37,060 nt of DNA, taken from positions 1-37,060 of the forward strand of contig NZ_JAUTWS010000052.1 of assembly GCF_030657435.1 (NCBI RefSeq), given 5' to 3'. The notes under the pieces are model-generated. The model had not been told where the DNA came from and ran no database searches. It worked only from the letters and a program-made list of their open reading frames with translations. Below are positions 16,092-24,084 of the stretch, in pieces. Each line of letters begins with the position of its first letter. The first letter of the stretch is position 1. The translations under genes were made by a program, and so were the position numbers. The DNA comes from Paracraurococcus lichenis. Lineage in GTDB: Bacteria > Pseudomonadota > Alphaproteobacteria > Acetobacterales > Acetobacteraceae.

Positions 16092-16709
16092 ATGGTCGGC
16101 TCGTCCACCCTGGCCTCCGGCGTCGTGATCGGCTTGTCCATCGCCGCGCCCGTCGGGCCCATGGCCATCCTGTGCATCAACCGCACCCTGAACGCCGGCA
16201 TCAAGGCCGGCATCAGCACGGGTGCGGGCGCGAGCACCGTCACCGTGGCCTATGCCAGCGCGGTCCTGCTCGGCCTGCAGCAGATCGGGCCGTTCCTGGC
16301 GATCCATCGCCCGCTCATGAGCACCATCTCGGCGGGGCTGATGCTGCTCTTCGCGTGGCGGACCCTGTCGCGCAGCCTCGGAACCGGCTCCCGATCGGAT
16401 GCGGATTCCGTCATCCGGAATTACGGCTCCGCGGTTGCCTTCAACTGCCTGAACCCGATGCTGCTCGTGCTCCTGGTCGGTGCCGTCGGCGCCGTCATCG
16501 GTCCGGAGCCGCTACTTGGCCCGGCGGTCTCGACGGTGCTCCTCGGCGTGTTCGCTGGATCGGTCGGTTGGTGGATCGTGCTCAGCGCCGCGACGTCCGC
16601 CTTGCGGGGGCAGCTCAGTGCCAGCCTCCTGCGGGGCATCAACCGCGTGGCGGCCACGGGTATGGCCGGCTTCGCGGCACTGTCGCTGAGCCACGTTCTC
16701 GGGATTTGA
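16092..16709 (+). CDS. LysE/RhtB-family exporter, transposon cargo
   Basis: The 205-residue inner-membrane protein has the LysE fold. Its first helix contains GVVIGLSIAAPVGPMAILCI with the conserved PGP-like APVGPM motif and NRTLNAGIKAGISTGAGAS. About five more hydrophobic segments follow, including FNCLNPMLLVLL, which corresponds to the conserved N-P motif of the fourth helix. Family members export amino acids or related small metabolites. AGGAG lies about 9 bases before the ATG. It follows the lysR gene in the same direction after a 396-bp spacer and ends 17 bp before the converging resolvase gene. Confidence 0.85.
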   Translation: MVGSSTLASGVVIGLSIAAPVGPMAILCINRTLNAGIKAGISTGAGASTVTVAYASAVLLGLQQIGPFLAIHRPLMSTISAGLMLLFAWRTLSRSLGTGSRSDADSVIRNYGSAVAFNCLNPMLLVLLVGAVGAVIGPEPLLGPAVSTVLLGVFAGSVGWWIVLSAATSALRGQLSASLLRGINRVAATGMAGFAALSLSHVLGI

Positions 16710-16725
16710 CGGCCGACGCCGGACC

Positions 16726-17283
16726 TCAGGCCAAACCCGCCTTCAGAGCCTCATAGAGCGCGGTCTTGCCAACCTTTAGGCGCGCCGCCGCCTCCCGCAC
16801 CGTGAGGCCTCTGGTGATATGCTCGCGGGCGCGGCGCAGCTTCTCCTCGTTGACGACAGGCCGGCGGCCGCCGGTCTGCCCTCGCGCCGCGGCGGCGGCG
16901 AGACCTGCGCGTGTGCGTTCGCGGATCAGGTCGCGTTCGAACTGCCCGAGGGCGGCGAACAGGTGGAACACCAGCCGGCCGCCGGGCGTGGTGGTGTCGA
17001 TCACCTCGGTAAGCGACCGGAACCCCACCCCGCGCCGCTCCAGCGCCGCCACGGTCTCGATCAGGTGCGGCAGGCTCCGGCCGAGGCGGTCGAGCTTCCA
17101 GGTGACCAGCACGTCGCCATCCCGCAGGTAATCGAGCGCGGCGCGCAGCCCGGGCCGGTCGGCGCGGGCGCCGGAGGCGCGGTCCTCGAATACCTTGGTG
17201 CAGCCTGCGGCGGCGAGGGCGTCGAGCTGCAGCGCCAGATCCTGGTCCGCCGTGCTCACCCGGGCGTAGCCGACCGCCGCCAC
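16726..17283 (-). CDS. tnpR: Tn3-family serine resolvase
   Basis: The 185-residue serine recombinase starts AAVGYARVSTADQDLALQLD, with the catalytic serine in RVST. It continues with SGARADRPGLRAALDYLRDG, VTWKLDRLGRSLPHLIETV and GQFERDLIRERTRAGLAAA, then a C-terminal helix-turn-helix (LTVREAAARLKVGKTALYEAL). It resolves cointegrates at res. The GTG at 17283 is chosen because AGGAGG lies 5 bases upstream; longer frames upstream run into the res region. It is divergent from tnpA. Confidence 0.9.
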   Translation of the reverse strand: MAAVGYARVSTADQDLALQLDALAAAGCTKVFEDRASGARADRPGLRAALDYLRDGDVLVTWKLDRLGRSLPHLIETVAALERRGVGFRSLTEVIDTTTPGGRLVFHLFAALGQFERDLIRERTRAGLAAAAARGQTGGRRPVVNEEKLRRAREHITRGLTVREAAARLKVGKTALYEALKAGLA

Positions 17284-17434
17284 GGCCGCCTCCTGTCCGC
17301 CTTGCCGTCCGGAATGGAGCATGTCCGCTTTCCCGTCCCTGTGCCAGGGCTGCCGGACAGTGTAGGGCTGGCCGGCTGGGGTTCGTTTGCCGGACAGCCG
17401 CCCGTAGCGTGCCGGCCCTTTGTGGGAGGCTCGG
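17284..17434. promoter_or_regulatory. Probable res site and divergent tnpR/tnpA promoter region
   Basis: This 151-bp interval between the divergent starts carries TGTCCGC at 17294-17300 and 17322-17328, and the inverted-type motif GCCGGACAG at 17352-17360 and 17389-17397. Paired inverted motifs are what resolvase-binding subsites look like, and the position is standard for Tn3 elements. The subsite borders are not resolved. Confidence 0.6.
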
Positions 17435-20413
17435 ATGGCGAGGCGGCGATTGCTGGGTGATGCGTTCTGGGCCGGGGTGTTCGCGCTGCCGACCGAGGAA
17501 CTGGAGGTGGTGCGGCACTGCACCCTCACCCCCGACGATCTCGCTCTCGTCGCGGCCAAGCGCAGCCCGCACAACCGGCTGGCCTACGCACTGCTGCTGC
17601 TTGTCCTGCGGCATCCCGGCCGCGCGCTGGAGGCGGGCGAGGCACCGCCCGCACCAATGGTCGCCTACGTCGCCCGACAGGTCGACGCCGACCCGGCGGC
17701 ATTGGAGGTCTACCGCCTCCGTCCGCAGAGCCGGCGCGAGCATCTGGCCGAGTTGATGCGCCGCGGCGGCTTCCGGAACTTCGGCCGCACCGAGGCGCGC
17801 GTGATCGGCGGATGGCTGAACACGGTAGCCGGCTCGCGCCGCACACCGGCGGAACTCGCCACGACGCTGATCGAGGAGCTCCGTCGTCGGCGCATCCTAA
17901 TGCCCACGCCCGGCGTGCTGGAGGGACTGATCCAGGAGGCCCGCGCCCGGGCCGAGCGGGTCGTGCACCGCGCCCTGACCGACGGGATCGATGCAGCGCG
18001 GCTTGCCGCGCTGGACGGGCTGCTGGTGGCCACACCCGACACCGGACCGTCACGCCTGGCCTGGCTGCGCGGCGCGTCCGTCTCGCCCGCGGCGGCCAAC
18101 CTGCACGGCCTGGTCGAGCGCCTGCGCGCCGTGCGGGCGCTTGGCATCGAGCGGAGCCGGGAGGCCGCAGTGCCGCCGGTCGCCTTCGACGCCCTCGCCG
18201 GCGAGGGCCTGCGCATGACGGCGCAGCACCTGCGCGACCTGGCTCAGCCGCGGCGGGGCGCAACCCTCGCCGCCGCCGTCCTGCGGCTCGAGGCGGAGCT
18301 GACCGACGCCGCGCTGCTGATGTTCGACAAGCTCATGGGCACCCTGTCGCGCCGCGCCGAGCAGGGCACCACGGAGGGCGCCGCCGGCGCGCTACGGGAC
18401 GCGCAGGTCCACCTCCGCCTGCTCGCCCGCGCCGGCCGGGCCGTGATCGCCGCCCGCGAGGGTGGGACGGACGCGGCGGAGGCCGTCGAGCAGGCGGTGG
18501 GCTGGGCGCCGTTCCTGCGCGCCGTGGCCGAGGTGGAGGACCTCGCCCGGCCAGAGGCGGTCGACATGCGCGCCGACCTGGTCGGCCGCTGGCCGGCGAT
18601 CCGGCGCTTCGCCCCGGCGCTGCTGGAGGCGTTCGACTTCGAGGGCGCCGCCGGCACCGCAGGCCTGCGCAAGGCATTGGCGGTGATGCGCGAGATGGAC
18701 GCCACCGACCGACGCACCCTGCCGGATGACGCGCCGACGGGATTCATCCGGCGTGCTTGGCGGCCCTTCGTGATCGGCACCGACGGCAAGCCGGACCGCC
18801 GGGCCTGGGAGGTCTGCGTCCTCTCCGAACTCCGCGACCGGCTCCGCGCCGGCGACGTATGGGTGCGTGGCAGCCGGCGCTACCGCAACTTCGAGGATCT
18901 CCTCCTGCCGCGTCCCACCTTCGCCGCGCTGCGCGCGGAGGGGCCGCTGCCGGTCGGCGTGGCGGAGGACATCGAGGCCCACCTCGCATCGAGACGAGAA
19001 GCCTTGGAAACGGCCATAGCCGAGGTCGCGGCGCTCGCCGGGGCCGGCCGGCTGCCCGACGCCACGCTCGACGAGGACGGGTTGCGCATCACGCCGATCC
19101 GAGCGGAGACGCCGCCCGAGGCCAGGCGGTTCGCGGCCGATGCCTACGCCCTCCTCCCGCGGATCCGCATCACCGACCTGCTGCTGGAGGTGGACGGCTG
19201 GACCAGCTTCTCCGAGTGCTTCACCCATGCGCGCAGCGGCCGGCCCGCACCCGACCGGGCCGCGCTCCTGACCGCGGTGCTGGCCGACGGCATCAACCTC
19301 GGCCTCACACGCATGGCGGAATCCTGCCGCGGCCCGACGCTCCGCCAGCTCGCCTGGACCCACGACTGGCACGTCCGCGAGGAGTGCTACGCGGCGGCTC
19401 TCGCCCGGCTGATCGAGGCGCACCGCGCCCTGCCGCTCGCCGCCGCCTGGGGTAACGGCACCACCTCCAGCTCGGACGGGCAGTTCTTCCGCGCCGGTGG
19501 CCGCGGCGAGGCGGTCGGCGACGTCAACGCCAGGCACGGCAACGAGCCCGGCGTCGCCTTCTACACCCACATCTCCGACCAGTTCGGGCCGTTCCACACG
19601 AAGGTCATCGCCGCGACTGCCTCCGAGGCGCCGCACGTGCTCGACGGCTTGCTGCGCCACGGCACTGGCCTGCGCTTCGCCGAGCACTACACCGACACCG
19701 GCGGCGCGACCGACCAGGTCTTCGGCCTCTTCGCGCTGCTCGGCATCCGCTTCGCGCCGCGCCTGCGCGACCTGAAGGACCGCCGGCTCTACGCCTTCCG
19801 CGGGATGGCGGTGCCGGAAGCCTTCTCCAGCATGATGGGCGGCACCATCGACACCGAGCACCTCCGGGCCCACTGGGACGAGGCGCTACGGCTCGCCGTC
19901 TCGGTCGGCTCCGGCCAAGTCGCCGCCTCCGACGTGCTGCGTCGTCTCGCCGCGTACCCGCGCCAGAACGGCCTCGCGGTGGCGCTGCGCGAGATCGGCC
20001 GCCTGGAGCGGACGCTGTTCACCCTCGACTGGCTCCGCAGCAGCGATCTCCGTCGGCGCGCCAACGCCGGATTGAACAAGGGGGAGGCCCGCAACGCGCT
20101 CACCCGCGCGGTCTTCTTCCACCGCCTCGGCGAGTTGCGCGACCGCTCCTTCGAGAACCAGGCCTACCGCGCCTCCGGGCTGAACCTGCTCGTCGCGGCC
20201 ATCATCCTCTGGAACACCCGATACCTGCAGGCCGTCTTCGACGCGCTTCGTGCCCGCGGCCAGGTCGTCACGCCCGATCTGGTCCGCCACGTCGCCCCGC
20301 TCGGCTGGGAGCATATCGGCCTCACCGGCGACTACGTTTGGGCCGCCGAGGCCCAGCCCATCGCCGGAGCCCTCAGGCCACTGCGCGACAGGCCCTCGCT
20401 CCTGGCGGCGTAG
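17435..20413 (+). CDS. tnpA: Tn3-family transposase
   Basis: The 992-residue length is normal for the family. The N-terminal DUF4158-like DNA-binding part (LGDAFWAGVFALPTEELEVV, then TLTPDDLAL) is followed by the long helical region. The catalytic core has SSSDGQFFRAGG (first aspartate), YTDTGGATDQVFGLFALLG (second aspartate region), GLNKGEARNALTRAVFF and then ENQAYRASGLNLLVAAIILW near the C-terminus. GGGAGG precedes ATG 17435 by 5 bases; the TTG at 17420 is less likely. The stop lies 18 bp before the right terminal repeat. No frameshift or stop was seen, so it appears functional. Confidence 0.95.
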   Translation: MARRRLLGDAFWAGVFALPTEELEVVRHCTLTPDDLALVAAKRSPHNRLAYALLLLVLRHPGRALEAGEAPPAPMVAYVARQVDADPAALEVYRLRPQSRREHLAELMRRGGFRNFGRTEARVIGGWLNTVAGSRRTPAELATTLIEELRRRRILMPTPGVLEGLIQEARARAERVVHRALTDGIDAARLAALDGLLVATPDTGPSRLAWLRGASVSPAAANLHGLVERLRAVRALGIERSREAAVPPVAFDALAGEGLRMTAQHLRDLAQPRRGATLAAAVLRLEAELTDAALLMFDKLMGTLSRRAEQGTTEGAAGALRDAQVHLRLLARAGRAVIAAREGGTDAAEAVEQAVGWAPFLRAVAEVEDLARPEAVDMRADLVGRWPAIRRFAPALLEAFDFEGAAGTAGLRKALAVMREMDATDRRTLPDDAPTGFIRRAWRPFVIGTDGKPDRRAWEVCVLSELRDRLRAGDVWVRGSRRYRNFEDLLLPRPTFAALRAEGPLPVGVAEDIEAHLASRREALETAIAEVAALAGAGRLPDATLDEDGLRITPIRAETPPEARRFAADAYALLPRIRITDLLLEVDGWTSFSECFTHARSGRPAPDRAALLTAVLADGINLGLTRMAESCRGPTLRQLAWTHDWHVREECYAAALARLIEAHRALPLAAAWGNGTTSSSDGQFFRAGGRGEAVGDVNARHGNEPGVAFYTHISDQFGPFHTKVIAATASEAPHVLDGLLRHGTGLRFAEHYTDTGGATDQVFGLFALLGIRFAPRLRDLKDRRLYAFRGMAVPEAFSSMMGGTIDTEHLRAHWDEALRLAVSVGSGQVAASDVLRRLAAYPRQNGLAVALREIGRLERTLFTLDWLRSSDLRRRANAGLNKGEARNALTRAVFFHRLGELRDRSFENQAYRASGLNLLVAAIILWNTRYLQAVFDALRARGQVVTPDLVRHVAPLGWEHIGLTGDYVWAAEAQPIAGALRPLRDRPSLLAA

Positions 20414-20431
20414 ATTCCGGATCCGTTTGCG

Positions 20432-20469
20432 CGAACCGGACACTCAGCGCACTTTCGTGTCCTGACCCC
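20432..20469 (-). repeat. Tn3 right terminal inverted repeat
   Basis: Read inward on the minus strand it begins GGGGTCAGGACACGAAAG, the canonical Tn3-type end. It pairs with 13524-13561 at 34 of 38 positions. Confidence 0.92.
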
Positions 20470-20474
20470 CAATG
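20470..20474. repeat. 5-bp target duplication (CAATG), right copy
   Basis: An identical copy of CAATG at 13519-13523, directly outside the right repeat. Confidence 0.9.
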
Positions 20475-20716
20475 GGCTAATCCCGGTGCTGACCATCGCC
20501 GGCATCGTCTTCTCCACCATGCTCGGCGCCAATGTGCTCGTGGAGAAGGTCTTTTCCTGGCCCGGCGTCGCCTCCTACGCGCTGGATGCGCTGCTGGCCT
20601 CGGACTACGCGCCGGTGCAGGGCTTCGTGTTGCTCATGGCCTCGATCTTCGTGCTGGTGAACCTGACCGTGGACCTGCTCTATGGCCTGGCCGACCCCAG
20701 GGCGACGGTTGCATGA
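20475..20716 (+). pseudogene. Dipeptide-type ABC permease (DppB-like), 3' part
   Basis: The last 80 codons of the split permease read GLIPVLTIAGIVFSTMLGAN, VLVEKVFSWPGVASYALDAL and a final membrane helix with the family ending LTVDLLYGLADPRATVA. These match the C-terminus of DppB-type permeases. It lacks a start of its own. Its TGA overlaps the ATG of the next permease gene (ATGA). Read-through from tnpA, which points the same way, might still transcribe the genes downstream. Confidence 0.88.
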
Positions 20717-21558
20717 GCGCCACGGTGCGCCATGCCGGCTGGGTGCTGCGCGGCAACCCGGTCACGGCGCTCGCGGCAGCCGGCGCCACCCTCCTCGTCC
20801 TGCTGGCCGGTCTTGCGCCATGGATCATGCCCTACGACCCTATCGCGTCGAACGTGCCGCAGGCGCTGCAGTCGCCGGATTGGGACCATTGGGCGGGCAC
20901 GGACCAGCTCGGGCGGGACATCTTCAGCCGGCTGCTGGCGGCGGCGCGGCTCGACCTCGCCATCGCCGCCTCGGCTGTCGGCCTGTCCTTCGCGGTCGGC
21001 GCCGTCATTGGCGCCTGGTGCGGCTATGCCGGCGGCCCGGTGGACCGGGCGGTCGGGCGCGTGGTGGACGTGCTGATGGCCTTCCCGCTCTTCGTGCTTG
21101 CGATGGCGATTGTGGCGGCGCTGGGCAATCGCGTGGAGAACATCATCCTCGCCACCGCCGTGATCAACCTGCCCTTCTACATCCGCTTCGCCCGCGCCGA
21201 GGTGAACATCCGCCGCGACCTGGGCTGGGTCGAGGCGGCGCGGGCCTGCGGCGACAGCCATCTCTCGGTCGTGCTGCGCTTCCTGTTGCCGAACGTGCTG
21301 CCGGCGATGGCGGTTCAGATCTCGCTCAACCTCGGCTGGGCCATCCTGAATGCGGCGGGGCTGTCCTTTATCGGCCTGGGCGTCACCGCGCCGACTCCGG
21401 AATGGGGGATCATGGTGGCGGAAGGCGCGCGTTTCATCACCACCGGCAAATGGTGGCTGGTGGCCATGCCCGGCCTCGCCCTGATGCTGACCGTGCTGTG
21501 CTTCAACCTGCTGGGCGATGGGCTGCGCGACCTGCTCGACCCGCGGATGCGGACATGA
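20713..21558 (+). CDS. Dipeptide-type ABC permease (DppC-like)
   Basis: The 281-residue inner-membrane protein belongs to the DppC/OppC family. It has an N-terminal cytoplasmic stretch, a first helix (LAAAGATLLVLLAGLAPWIM), and the family motif DHWAGTDQLGRDIFSRLLAA. The EAA loop reads VEAARACGDSHLSVVLRFLL, and LSFIGLGVTAPTPEWG and NLLGDGLRDLLDPRM lie near the end. It pairs with the DppB-type subunit to form the channel. Its start overlaps the DppB fragment's stop and its end overlaps the ATPase start, so the transporter genes were one translationally coupled operon before the Tn3 insertion. Confidence 0.9.
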   Translation: MSATVRHAGWVLRGNPVTALAAAGATLLVLLAGLAPWIMPYDPIASNVPQALQSPDWDHWAGTDQLGRDIFSRLLAAARLDLAIAASAVGLSFAVGAVIGAWCGYAGGPVDRAVGRVVDVLMAFPLFVLAMAIVAALGNRVENIILATAVINLPFYIRFARAEVNIRRDLGWVEAARACGDSHLSVVLRFLLPNVLPAMAVQISLNLGWAILNAAGLSFIGLGVTAPTPEWGIMVAEGARFITTGKWWLVAMPGLALMLTVLCFNLLGDGLRDLLDPRMRT

Positions 21559-23243
21559 ACGCCGTATTGGAGGCGGCGCGCGCCGCCGCGGCCCCGGCGT
21601 CCGCGCCGCCGCTGCTCGAGATCGAGGCCCTGCACGTCGCCTTCCCCACCCGCCAGGGCGTGGTGGAGGCGGTGCGCGGCGTCTCGCTCTCGCTCGCCGC
21701 CGGCGAGACGCTTGGCATCGTGGGCGAGAGCGGCTCGGGCAAGTCCGTCACCGCCTTCGCCGTCACGCGCCTGCTGGACCGCGCCGGGCGGATCACCCGG
21801 GGACACATCCGCTTCCGCGGCCAGGACATTACCGGCGCCAGGCAAGGCGAGCTGCGAAGCCTACGTGGCAGTGCCATGTCCATGGTCTTCCAGAACCCGC
21901 GCACGGCGCTGAACCCCATCCGCAGCGTCGGCCGGCAGATCGCCGACGCGCTGCGCGCCCATGCGGACCTGTCGGGCGGGGAGGCACGGGCGCGTGCGCT
22001 GGAGCTGCTGCGGGCCGTCCGCATCCGGGACCCGGAGCATCGCCTCGACGCCTATCCGCACGAGCTCTCGGGCGGCATGTGCCAGCGCGTGATGATCGCC
22101 ATGGCCATCGCCTGCGAGCCGGCGCTGCTGATCGCGGACGAACCCACCACCGGGCTCGACGTCACCACCCAGAAGGCGGTGATGGACCTGCTTGCGGGAC
22201 TGGTGGCGGAACGCGGGCTGGCCATGATCCTCATCACCCACGACCTCGGCCTGGCCGCGCAGCATTGCGGCCGCATCGCGGTGATGGAGGCGGGGCAGGT
22301 GGTGGAGCGCGGGCCGCCGGCGGCGCTGTTCGGCGCGCCGGCGCATCCCTACACGCGGCGCCTCGTCGCCGCCTCCCCCACCCGGCATTCCTGCATCGCC
22401 GACTTGGCGCCGCGGGAGGGCGCGCGACCCGTTCCCGCCCCGCCGCGGCCGAAGCCCGCCGGCCCGCTGCTGGAGGTGCGCGGCCTGGTGAAGCGCTACG
22501 GTCCGCGCGTCACCGCGGTGGACGGCGTGTCCTTCGGCATCGGGGCGGGGGAGAGCGTCGGCCTTGTCGGCGAATCCGGCTCGGGCAAGAGCACCATCGC
22601 CCGCCTGATCTGCCGGCTGGTGGATGCGAGCGCGGGGGAGATCCGCTTTGACGGCCAGGATGTCGGCGGCATCGCCTCCCGCGACTTCCACGGCTCGCCG
22701 CTGCGGCGGGACATCCAGATCGTCTTCCAGGACCCGCATGAGAGCCTGAACCCGCGCTTCACCGCCTTCGACTGCATCGCCCATCCGCTGCTCCGCCTGG
22801 GCGGCTTCGGCCGGACCGCGGCGCTGCGGGCGCGGGTCGAGGAATGCGCGGCCCGCGCCGAGCTGCCGGAGGCGCTGCTGTCCCGCTTCCCGCACCAGCT
22901 CTCGGGCGGGCAGAAGGCACGCGTCGGCATCGCCCGCGCCATCGCGTTGCGCCCGCGCCTGCTGGTGCTGGACGAGCCGACCGCGGCGCTCGATGTCTCG
23001 GTCCAGGCGGTGATCCTGCGGCTGCTCGACGACCTGCGGCGGGAGGAAGGGCTGGCCTTCCTGTTCGTCAGCCATGACCTCAACGTGGTTCGGATGATGT
23101 GCGAACGCACCATCGTCCTGCAGCGCGGCCGGGTGGTGGAGGAAGGTCCGAGCGAGGCGCTGTTCCGCGCCCCGCAAGCCGACTACACGCGGCTGCTGCT
23201 GGACGCCATCCCGCATTTCGCGCCAGGTCCGCACCCAGCCTGA
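21555..23243 (+). CDS. Fused double ATPase of a dipeptide-type ABC transporter (DppD-DppF)
   Basis: The 562 residues carry two complete ABC domains in tandem. The first has Walker A GESGSGKSVTAFAV (about residue 56), signature LSGGMCQRVMIAMAIACEP and Walker B LLIADEPTTGLD. The second has Walker A GESGSGKSTIARLI (about residue 338), signature LSGGQKARVGIARAIALRP and Walker B LLVLDEPTAALD. The oligopeptide-transporter C-terminal motif (ALFGAPAHPYTRRLVAASP) lies between them. Such fusions replace separate DppD and DppF proteins and energise the permease pair. The ATG overlaps the DppC stop. It is convergent with the polyamine-type operon, 58 bp away. Confidence 0.92.
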   Translation: MNAVLEAARAAAAPASAPPLLEIEALHVAFPTRQGVVEAVRGVSLSLAAGETLGIVGESGSGKSVTAFAVTRLLDRAGRITRGHIRFRGQDITGARQGELRSLRGSAMSMVFQNPRTALNPIRSVGRQIADALRAHADLSGGEARARALELLRAVRIRDPEHRLDAYPHELSGGMCQRVMIAMAIACEPALLIADEPTTGLDVTTQKAVMDLLAGLVAERGLAMILITHDLGLAAQHCGRIAVMEAGQVVERGPPAALFGAPAHPYTRRLVAASPTRHSCIADLAPREGARPVPAPPRPKPAGPLLEVRGLVKRYGPRVTAVDGVSFGIGAGESVGLVGESGSGKSTIARLICRLVDASAGEIRFDGQDVGGIASRDFHGSPLRRDIQIVFQDPHESLNPRFTAFDCIAHPLLRLGGFGRTAALRARVEECAARAELPEALLSRFPHQLSGGQKARVGIARAIALRPRLLVLDEPTAALDVSVQAVILRLLDDLRREEGLAFLFVSHDLNVVRMMCERTIVLQRGRVVEEGPSEALFRAPQADYTRLLLDAIPHFAPGPHPA

Positions 23244-23301
23244 CGCCGTCCCTGCAGCCCGGCATGTCCCGGGGCAGGCTGGGCGCCGCGGCGCTATTCC
23301 G

Positions 23302-24084
23302 TCAGGCCGCGCGCAAGCGCTCGGCCCGCCGCCGCAGGATGTGGATCGCCATCATCAGCGCCGCCGTCAGCGCCACGGTCAGCGTCGAGACCGCCGCCAG
23401 GGTCGGGTCGATCGCAAATCGCACGTCGTCCCACATCCGCCGCGGCAGCGTCACGGCGCCCGATCCCGAGACGAAGAGCGTGACGATCAGCTCGTCGAAG
23501 GAGGTGATGAATGCGAACAGCGCCCCGACCAGGATGCCCGGCCGGATCAGCGGCAGCGTCACCTGCCGGAAGGTGCCGAAGGGCGTGGCGCCCAGGCTCG
23601 CCGCCGCCTGGGCCAGCCGCGGGTCCAGCCCGGCGAGGCTGGCGGAAACGCTGGTCACGACGAAGGGCACCGCGAGGCAGGTGTGCGCCAGCATGAGGCC
23701 GGCGGGCGAACCCACGAGACCGGCCCGCGCATAGGCGTAGTAGATTCCGATCGCCACCACGATGTGCGGCACGATAAGCGGCGACAGCACGAGGCCGGTG
23801 GCCAGCGCCCGCGGGGCGCGCGGCAGCCGCGCGAGGCCGAGCGCCGCGGGCGTGCCGAGCCCGACCGACAGCGCGACGGTCCCGGCCGCAACCCAAAGGC
23901 TGAGCCAGGTCGCCGCCAGCCAGTCGCGGTTGCCGAGATAGGCTTGGTACCAGCGCAGCCCGAAGCCCGGAGGCGGAAAGGTAAGGTAGGTCCCGGAGGA
24001 GAAGGAGACCACCGCCACCACCAGGATCGGCAGCGCGAGGTAGAGCAGGATCAGCCCGACCACCGCGGCGCCCGCCCAGCGCAT
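23302..24084 (-). CDS. Polyamine-type ABC permease (PotC-like)
   Basis: The 260-residue inner-membrane protein is the second permease of a spermidine/putrescine-type importer. It has about six hydrophobic segments, the FTFPP..GL.WY.A.L-like block near residue 35 (LTFPPPGFGLRWYQAYLGN), and an EAA loop reading QAAASLGATPFGTFRQVTLP. The C-terminal IHILRRRAERLRAA tail is typical. Its ATG overlaps the TGA of the PotB-like gene. The ligand class is named from the family; similar transporters carry many other organic compounds. Confidence 0.88.
   Translation of the reverse strand: MRWAGAAVVGLILLYLALPILVVAVVSFSSGTYLTFPPPGFGLRWYQAYLGNRDWLAATWLSLWVAAGTVALSVGLGTPAALGLARLPRAPRALATGLVLSPLIVPHIVVAIGIYYAYARAGLVGSPAGLMLAHTCLAVPFVVTSVSASLAGLDPRLAQAAASLGATPFGTFRQVTLPLIRPGILVGALFAFITSFDELIVTLFVSGSGAVTLPRRMWDDVRFAIDPTLAAVSTLTVALTAALMMAIHILRRRAERLRAA

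Larger units (their letters stand above)
13524..20469. mobile_element. Tn3-family transposon with a Bug/LysR/LysE cargo
   Basis: The element is 6946 bp, with 38-bp terminal repeats beginning GGGG and a CAATG duplication on both sides. From left to right it holds a relic end of another tnpA, a minus-strand Bug-type binding protein, a plus-strand LysR regulator, a LysE-type exporter, a minus-strand serine resolvase, a likely res site and a plus-strand tnpA running to the right end. tnpR and tnpA diverge from the res site as in Tn3. It carries no recognisable antibiotic, mercury or toxin-antitoxin genes. tnpA, tnpR and both ends look intact, so it may still be mobile. Confidence 0.92.

Noticed and set aside
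18392..19873. Minus-strand open frame (493 codons) opposite tnpA
   Set aside because: The transposase motifs on the plus strand are unambiguous, and this frame has none.
21555..23243. Double ATPase as a novel fusion
   Set aside because: Tandem DppD-DppF fusions are common in proteobacterial peptide transporters.
23244..23301. Possible bidirectional terminator between the convergent operons
   Set aside because: GC-rich partial stems can be drawn (CAGCCCGG / CCGGGGC region), but with bulges and no T-run, so support is too weak to list.
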